Shown piece after piece: positions 7,351 to 12,217 of a stretch of DNA of 12,217 nt; the first letter of the stretch is position 1, and the number at the start of each line of letters is the position of its first letter. Source of the DNA: JBPOIS01 sp052034295 (GTDB lineage Bacteria > Pseudomonadota > Gammaproteobacteria > Pseudomonadales > Moraxellaceae); the NCBI GenBank assembly GCA_052034295.1, contig JBPOIS010000172.1, forward strand, positions 1 to 12,217, written 5' to 3'. The translations under genes were made by a program, and so were the position numbers. The notes under the pieces are model-generated. The model was not told where the DNA came from, searched no databases, and saw nothing but the letters and a program-made list of their open reading frames with translations.

Positions 7351-9224
7351 GCCTTTTGTTTCTCACCTTTGTTTTTCCGCTGGTCGGCTTCCTGATTCTG
7401 GCCAGCCTGCGCGACCACCTGTCCGAAAACGCGGCTGCTGTGGTCGGGGTTGGTTCGATGGCCCTGTCTGCGCTGTCGGCCCTGGCGGCGGGCAGTGATT
7501 TTCTGGCGCAGGTGCCTGCCGGTGGGGTGTATCAGCAGACGCTGTGGACCTGGATGCAGATTGGCGGCTTTGCGCCGCGCTTCGGCCTGCACCTCGATGG
7601 CCTGTCGGTGACCATGCTGGGCGTGATCACCGGGGTGGGGTTTTTCATTCACCTGTTTGCGTCGTGGTACATGCGTGGCGAACGCGGTTATGCGCGTTTT
7701 TTCAGCTACATGAACCTGTTCGTGGCCAGCATGATCCTGCTGGTGCTGGGCGACAATCTGGTGCTGCTGTACCTGGGCTGGGAAGGGGTGGGCATCTGTT
7801 CCTACCTGCTGATCGGTTTTTATTATGCCAACCGTGAAAACGGCAAGGCCGCGCTGAAGGCCTTCACCGTCACCCGCGTGGGCGATGTGTTCCTGGCCAT
7901 TGGCCTGTTCATCCTGTTCCGCGAGTTTGGCACCCTGGACATCGCCCAGATCGTGCACACGGCCCCGCAGGTGCTGACCTCGGGCAGTCCGACGGTGATT
8001 CTGGCCGCGCTGATGCTGCTGGGTGGCGCCGTGGGCAAATCCGCCCAGCTGCCGCTGCAGACCTGGCTGGCCGATGCGATGGCGGGTCCGACCCCGGTGT
8101 CGGCGCTGATCCACGCGGCCACCATGGTGACCGCCGGGGTGTACCTGATTGCCCGGCTGCACCCGGTGTTCCAGCTCGCCCCCAGTGTGCTGGAGCTGGT
8201 TGGCCAGATCGGCGCGATCACGCTGGTGATGGCTGGCTTCTCGGCGCTGGTGCAGACCGACATCAAGCGGGTGCTTGCCTATTCAACCATGAGCCAGATT
8301 GGCTACATGTTCCTGGCGCTCGGTGTGGGCGCGTGGCAGGGTGCGGTGTTCCACCTGATGACCCATGCGTTTTTCAAGGCACTGCTGTTCCTGTCGGCGG
8401 GTGCGGTGATCATTGCCGTGCACCACGAACAGAATATTTTCAAAATGGGTGGCCTGCGCAGGACCATTCCGTTTGTGTACGCCTGCTTTGTGGTCGGCGG
8501 CGGTGCGCTGATGGCGTTTCCGTTTTTGACCGTGGGCTTCTATTCCAAGGACGCGATCCTGTGGGAAGCCTGGGCCAGCGGCCACCATGGCCTGTTCTGG
8601 ATGGGCATTCTGGGCGCGTTCATGACCTCAATCTACACCTTCCGGCTGATCTGGCTGGTGTTCCACGGTGAGGAAAAAACCCACGCCCACCCGATCAAGG
8701 GCCTGGATTACCTGATCCCGCTGGGTGTGCTGCTGCTGCTATCCACTGGCATCGGGGCACTGATTCACCCGCCGCTGCTGGGGGTGCTACCCGAAGGTGT
8801 CGGCCATCTGCTGGAAGCCAAAGGCGAAGCCCACGACCTGCATTTCGTCGAAATGGTCGCCATGGCCGCTGCGCTGGGTGGTCTGGCGCTGGGTGTGGCC
8901 CTGTTCACGGGCGAGCGCCGTCTGGTCACCCAGCTGCGCAACAGCCGTCCGGGCAGTGCACTGGCCGAGCTGTTTGAAAAAGGCTGGGGCTGGGATGCCG
9001 CGTACGACCTGCTGTTTGTGCGGCCCTTCAACGCCATTGCCCGCCTGCTGGGCAGCGACCCGATTGACCGGGCCTGGGTGGTGGCACCGGCGCTGATGCG
9101 CTTTGGCAACCGGCTGTCGGCGGCCCACCAGACCGGCTCACTGCGCGGCTATGCGGTGATGATGGCGCTGGGGGCTGTGGTGCTGCTGTTGGGGTTAATG
9201 CTGGTCCAGGTGCTGGGGAATTAA
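7347..9224 (+). CDS. nuoL: NADH-quinone oxidoreductase subunit L (ND5-type proton pump)
   Basis: NuoL is the distal antiporter-like subunit of the membrane arm, one of three Mrp-related proton pumps, and carries the long lateral helix that runs back along NuoM and NuoN. It has 625 residues (E. coli 613). Key channel residues are present with a constant offset of 2 from E. coli: E146 (LGWEGVGICSYLL), D180 (TRVGD), K231 (GKSAQLPLQTWLADAM), H340 and K344 (THAFFKALLF), and K401-D402 (FYSKDAIL). The proton-antiporter core spans about residues 130-430. The C-terminal part, from about 500, includes an amphipathic stretch (ELFEKGWGWDAAYDLLFVRPFN) for the lateral helix and a last hydrophobic segment near 601-623. 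The start overlaps nuoK (ATGA). The upstream GTGAG (7334-7338) is weak, so translational coupling is likely. Confidence 0.98.
   Translation: MSLLFLTFVFPLVGFLILASLRDHLSENAAAVVGVGSMALSALSALAAGSDFLAQVPAGGVYQQTLWTWMQIGGFAPRFGLHLDGLSVTMLGVITGVGFFIHLFASWYMRGERGYARFFSYMNLFVASMILLVLGDNLVLLYLGWEGVGICSYLLIGFYYANRENGKAALKAFTVTRVGDVFLAIGLFILFREFGTLDIAQIVHTAPQVLTSGSPTVILAALMLLGGAVGKSAQLPLQTWLADAMAGPTPVSALIHAATMVTAGVYLIARLHPVFQLAPSVLELVGQIGAITLVMAGFSALVQTDIKRVLAYSTMSQIGYMFLALGVGAWQGAVFHLMTHAFFKALLFLSAGAVIIAVHHEQNIFKMGGLRRTIPFVYACFVVGGGALMAFPFLTVGFYSKDAILWEAWASGHHGLFWMGILGAFMTSIYTFRLIWLVFHGEEKTHAHPIKGLDYLIPLGVLLLLSTGIGALIHPPLLGVLPEGVGHLLEAKGEAHDLHFVEMVAMAAALGGLALGVALFTGERRLVTQLRNSRPGSALAELFEKGWGWDAAYDLLFVRPFNAIARLLGSDPIDRAWVVAPALMRFGNRLSAAHQTGSLRGYAVMMALGAVVLLLGLMLVQVLGN
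8252..8270 (+). repeat. 19-base direct repeat, copy in nuoL (other copy 10175-10193 in nuoM)
   Basis: These 19 bases are identical to 10175-10193 in nuoM. In both genes they encode QTDIKR, the conserved segment of the antiporter-like fold just before the AYS/AYT broken helix. They are explained by paralogy of NuoL and NuoM. Confidence 0.8.
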
Positions 9225-9227
9225 GTC

Positions 9228-10814
9228 ATGTCAAATAACTTGCTGTTGCCCGCACTGGTGCTGATCCCTTTTGTGGCCGGTTTCCTGTGCTGGGTGGTGG
9301 AAAAAATCAGTGACCGCCTGCCGCGCTGGATTGCGCTGGGCGGCATGGGGCTGACCCTGCTGGTGGCGCTGCAGCTGTGGCTGCAGGGCGACTATGGCAC
9401 GCTGGCCCAGACCGTGGTGCAGCCCGGCACGCCGCCGCAGTGGCAGGCCGAGTTCAGCATGCCGTGGATGCCCGCACTGGGCGTCAGTGTGCACCTGGCC
9501 CTGGATGGTCTGTCGCTGCTGATGGTGGCGCTGACTGCGCTGCTGGGTGTACTGGCGGTGGGCTGTAGCTGGGGTGAAATCCAGCGCCGGGTCGGTTTTT
9601 TTCACCTGAACCTGCTGTGGTCGCTCGGGGGTGTGATCGGGGTCTTTCTGGCCATCGACATGTTCCTGTTCTTCTTTTTCTGGGAAATGATGCTGGTGCC
9701 GATCTATTTCCTGATTGCACTGTGGGGCCACAGCGGCTCCACCGGCAAATCGCGGGTGTATGCGGCCACCAAGTTTTTTATTTACACCCAGGCCTCCGGC
9801 CTGATCATGCTGATCGGCATTCTGGCGCTGGTGATGTTCCACTATGCGCAGACCGGACATTTCAGCTTTGATTACATGGACCTGCTCGGCACCCGGCTGC
9901 CGGCGGCGTTTGAATACGGCCTGATGCTGTGTTTCTTCATTGGCTTTGCGGTGAAGCTGCCGGTGGTGCCGTTCCATGGCTGGCTGCCGGATGCCCACGC
10001 GCAGGCGCCGACCGCCGGTTCGGTGGATCTGGCCGGGATCCTGATCAAGACCGCCGCCTACGGGATGCTGCGCTTCGTGCTGCCGCTCTTCCCGCATGCG
10101 TCGGCCCAGTTTGCGCCGATTGCCATGCTGCTGGCGACGATCGGGATTTTTTATGGCGCGTGGCTGGCCTACCAGCAGACCGACATCAAGCGGCTGCTGG
10201 CCTACACCAGCATCTCGCACATGGGCTTCGTACTGCTGGCGATCTATGTGGGCAACCTGCTGACCCTGCAGGGCCTGATGGTGCAGATGCTGGCCCATGG
10301 CCTGTCGTCGGCGGCCCTGTTCATCATGAGCGGGCAGATCTACGAGCGCCTGCACACCCGTGACCTGCGCCTGATGGGCGGCATGTGGGGGCAGTTCATG
10401 TACCTGTCGCCGTTCCTGATGTTTTTCTGTGCGGCGCTGCTGGGCATTCCCGGCACCGGCAACTTCATCGGTGAGTTTGTCATCCTGCTGGGCAGCTACG
10501 CCCAGTATCCGCTGTACACCACGCTGGCCACGGCCAGTCTGGTGCTGGCCGGGGTCTATGCGCTGATCCTGATCTACCGGGCCATGTTTGGCACCCCGAA
10601 TCCGGACCATGCGCCCCACCAGCAGCCGCTGGCAGACCTGAATGCACGCGAGCTGGGGATGCTGCTGGTGCTGGCCGCCGGTCTGGTGTGGATTGGCCTG
10701 TGGCCGCAGGCGGTGCTGGATGCCTCCAGCACCACCATGCAATGGCTGGCCCACGCCTACCATCAGCCACTTTTTGCCTCGCCTGAGGCCCTGACGACCA
10801 CTGGGGTGCAATAA
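9228..10814 (+). CDS. nuoM: NADH-quinone oxidoreductase subunit M (ND4-type proton pump)
   Basis: NuoM is the middle antiporter-like subunit of the membrane arm and moves one proton per catalytic cycle in current models. It has 528 residues (E. coli 509) with about fourteen hydrophobic segments. The key residues align with E. coli at a constant offset of 9: E153 (FWEMMLVPIYF), K243 (KLPVVPFHGWLPDAHAQAPT), K274 (GILIKTAAYG) and E416 (GNFIGEFVIL). The DIKRLLAYTSISHMG segment at 319-333 is the usual broken-helix region. The gene starts 3 bases after nuoL, with GGGGAA (9215-9220) at 7 bases, and ends 3 bases before nuoN. The longer length compared with E. coli appears to come from the N-terminal region and the C-terminal tail. 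A T7 run falls in codons 123-125. Confidence 0.98.
   Translation: MSNNLLLPALVLIPFVAGFLCWVVEKISDRLPRWIALGGMGLTLLVALQLWLQGDYGTLAQTVVQPGTPPQWQAEFSMPWMPALGVSVHLALDGLSLLMVALTALLGVLAVGCSWGEIQRRVGFFHLNLLWSLGGVIGVFLAIDMFLFFFFWEMMLVPIYFLIALWGHSGSTGKSRVYAATKFFIYTQASGLIMLIGILALVMFHYAQTGHFSFDYMDLLGTRLPAAFEYGLMLCFFIGFAVKLPVVPFHGWLPDAHAQAPTAGSVDLAGILIKTAAYGMLRFVLPLFPHASAQFAPIAMLLATIGIFYGAWLAYQQTDIKRLLAYTSISHMGFVLLAIYVGNLLTLQGLMVQMLAHGLSSAALFIMSGQIYERLHTRDLRLMGGMWGQFMYLSPFLMFFCAALLGIPGTGNFIGEFVILLGSYAQYPLYTTLATASLVLAGVYALILIYRAMFGTPNPDHAPHQQPLADLNARELGMLLVLAAGLVWIGLWPQAVLDASSTTMQWLAHAYHQPLFASPEALTTTGVQ
9964..9983 (+). repeat. 20-base direct repeat, copy in nuoM (other copy 11482-11501 in nuoN)
   Basis: The 20 bases at 9964-9983 are identical to 11482-11501. 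In both genes they encode VPFHGW plus part of the preceding codon, directly after the TM7 channel lysine, in the same codon phase. This most likely reflects shared ancestry and strong constraint plus shared codon preference, not a mobile repeat. Confidence 0.85.
10175..10193 (+). repeat. 19-base direct repeat, copy in nuoM (other copy 8252-8270 in nuoL)
   Basis: This is the nuoM copy of the QTDIKR-coding 19-base match with nuoL, again in the same codon phase. Confidence 0.8.
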
Positions 10815-10817
10815 GCC

Positions 10818-12217
10818 ATGAACATGACGTTTTCTGGTCTCGTGCCGCTGGCGCCAGTGCTGATCGTCAGTCTGACCGCAGTGCTGGTGATGCTGCTGAT
10901 TGCCCTGCGCCGTCACCACAACCTGACCGGCACGGTGAGTGTGGTTGGCCTGAACCTGGCCTTGGCCAGCGTGCTGTGGCTGGCCTTCCGGGAGGGCGGA
11001 GGTCCTGCCAGTGTCACAGCGCTGTTCATGGTCGATGCCTATGCCCTGGTGTACATGGGGCTGATTCTGGTCGGGGCGCTGGCCTGCACCACCCTGGCGC
11101 ACGCCTACATCGACAGCTACCGCAACAACCGCGAAGAGCTGTACCTGCTGCTGCTGATTGCGGTGTGTGGGGCGCTGCTGATGGTGGCGAGCGTGCACTT
11201 TGCCTCGTTCTTCATCGGGCTGGAGCTGCTGTCGGTGCCCACCTACGGGCTGCTGGCCTACACCCATGAGCGTGGCCGGGCGCTGGAGTCCGGCTTCAAA
11301 TACATGGTGCTCTCCGCCACGGCGTCTGCCGCCATCCTGATGGGCATGGCCTTCATCTATGCCTACACCGGTTCGATGGCGTTCAAACAGGTCGGGATGG
11401 CCCTGTCCACCGCCCTGCAGAACCCGATGGTGGTGGCGGGTGCAGGGCTGATGCTGATGGGCGTGGCCTTCAAGCTGTCGCTGGTGCCGTTCCATGGCTG
11501 GACCCCGGATGTGTATCAGGGTGCACCGGCCCCGATGGCCACATTCCTGGCTTCGGTCAGCAAGGTGGCCATGTTTGCCCTGATGGTGCGGGTGATGCTG
11601 ATGACCGCCCTGATGGCCATGACCGGCATCCAGCAGGCCCTGACCGTGCTGGCGGTGCTGTCGATTCTGGTCGGCAACCTGCTGGCGGTGCGTCAGGTCA
11701 ACTTGAAGCGCCTGCTGGGCTATTCGTCGATTGCGCACTTTGGCTATGCACTGGTGGCGCTGGTCTGTCTGGGCACGGGTTCGATTGCGGCAATCGGCAT
11801 TTATCTGGCCGCTTACCTGCTGACCACACTGGGGGCCTTTGGGGTGGTGACGCTGATGTCCAGCCCCTACGACGGCGATGAAGCCGAGAGCCTGGCCGAC
11901 TACCGCGGCCTGTTCTGGCGCCGTCCGGTGCTGACGGCCGTGCTGACGGTGATGATGCTGTCGCTGGCGGGGATTCCGCTGACCGTGGGCTTTATCAGCA
12001 AGTTCTTTGTGATGCTGGCCGCGGTGCAGTCGATGCAGTGGGCGCTGGCCGGCATGGTGGTGCTGGGCAGTGCCATTGGCCTGTACTACGACCTGCGCGT
12101 CATGGTGGTGATGTACATGACCCCGCCGGACACCCCGCGCCGCGATGCCCAGGGGCACTGGGGCACCCGCGCCGGGGGCGTGATGGTGCTGCTGGTGGCC
12201 CTGCTGGTGCTGCTGCT
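10818..12217 (+). CDS. nuoN: NADH-quinone oxidoreductase subunit N (ND2-type proton pump), 3' end cut by window
   Basis: NuoN is the antiporter-like subunit closest to NuoK and NuoJ and is normally the last gene of the operon. The frame from the ATG at 10818 runs open to the edge, giving 466 codons of an expected total of about 485-490, so only the final segment is missing. Key residues are E136 (FIGLELLSVPTYG), K219 (FKLSLVPFHGWTPDVYQGAPAP), K249 (SVSKVAMF) and K395 (GFISKFFV). Family signatures include NLKRLLGYSSIAHFGY (295-310) and MMLSLAGIPLTVGF. At 425 an Asp replaces the Tyr usual in the IGLYYYLRV motif. The start is not certain: ATG 10818 has a weak GGGGTG (10803-10808) nine bases upstream, while an in-frame ATG at 10824 would remove two residues. 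It follows nuoM after 3 bases. Confidence 0.97.
   Translation, partial: MNMTFSGLVPLAPVLIVSLTAVLVMLLIALRRHHNLTGTVSVVGLNLALASVLWLAFREGGGPASVTALFMVDAYALVYMGLILVGALACTTLAHAYIDSYRNNREELYLLLLIAVCGALLMVASVHFASFFIGLELLSVPTYGLLAYTHERGRALESGFKYMVLSATASAAILMGMAFIYAYTGSMAFKQVGMALSTALQNPMVVAGAGLMLMGVAFKLSLVPFHGWTPDVYQGAPAPMATFLASVSKVAMFALMVRVMLMTALMAMTGIQQALTVLAVLSILVGNLLAVRQVNLKRLLGYSSIAHFGYALVALVCLGTGSIAAIGIYLAAYLLTTLGAFGVVTLMSSPYDGDEAESLADYRGLFWRRPVLTAVLTVMMLSLAGIPLTVGFISKFFVMLAAVQSMQWALAGMVVLGSAIGLYYDLRVMVVMYMTPPDTPRRDAQGHWGTRAGGVMVLLVALLVLL
11482..11501 (+). repeat. 20-base direct repeat, copy in nuoN (other copy 9964-9983 in nuoM)
   Basis: This is the second copy of the exact 20-base match, in nuoN, about 1.5 kb downstream of the nuoM copy and encoding the same VPFHGW motif. 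Recombination between the copies would fuse nuoM to nuoN in frame, because both sit in the same codon phase. Confidence 0.85.

Noticed and set aside
7020..8162. A 380-codon minus-strand open frame opposite nuoJ-K-L
   Set aside because: It is codon-aligned with nuoL and a His/Gln/Arg-rich mirror; its small overlap with nuoK is incidental.
1..12217. A new biological system, mobile element, CRISPR array or RNA gene hidden among the nuo genes
   Set aside because: Essentially every base is in a recognised nuo gene in the standard order. Junctions are 2-22 bases or overlaps, and no inserted cargo, terminal repeats or spaced direct repeats are visible.
11140..12217. CTG-rich short tandem runs resembling microsatellites in nuoN and other membrane genes
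   Set aside because: These are runs of leucine codons in membrane helices with CTG-dominated codon use; the longest pure runs are only a few units.

Overview
The window is a continuous stretch of a respiratory complex I (proton-translocating NADH:quinone oxidoreductase, NDH-1) operon, all on the + strand. It runs from the 3' end of nuoCD through nuoE-F-G-H-I-J-K-L-M to nuoN, which is cut by the right edge about 20 residues short of the usual end. The only non-coding DNA is a handful of gaps of 2 to 22 bases. There is no room for promoters, terminators, RNA genes, insertion sequences or CRISPR arrays, and I see none.

The organism is most likely a high-GC gammaproteobacterium. The gene order and the proteins follow the E. 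coli/Pseudomonas pattern: the D-subunit C-terminus ends IDFVMADVDR, NuoH carries HRHPFDQPEAEQEIADGYH, and NuoG has the extra cysteines for cluster N7. Leucine is overwhelmingly CTG, and TTA, CTA and TCA codons are rare. A Pseudomonadales member such as a high-GC Moraxellaceae relative is possible, but that is a guess from general resemblance.

Layout: bases 1-293 encode the end of the quinone-site subunit. Bases 309-4874 encode the NADH-input module: NuoE (N1a), NuoF (FMN, N3) and NuoG (N1b, N4, N5, N7). Bases 4877-6464 encode the connecting parts: NuoH (membrane anchor of the quinone cavity) and NuoI (N6a, N6b). Bases 6461-12217 encode the membrane arm: NuoJ and NuoK, then the three antiporter-like proton-pumping subunits NuoL, NuoM and NuoN. 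Electrons pass from NADH to FMN in NuoF, along the iron-sulfur chain through NuoG and NuoI to quinone at the NuoCD/NuoB/NuoH interface, and this drives proton transfer through NuoH, J, K, L, M and N.

Every ligand and proton-channel residue I checked is present, so the complex looks functional. I found no undescribed system. The points worth a second look are modest: an Asp in place of a conserved Tyr in NuoN, short exact repeats between the antiporter paralogues, very long codon-aligned antisense open frames, start-stop overlaps with uneven ribosome binding sites, and a slippery heptamer in nuoM.
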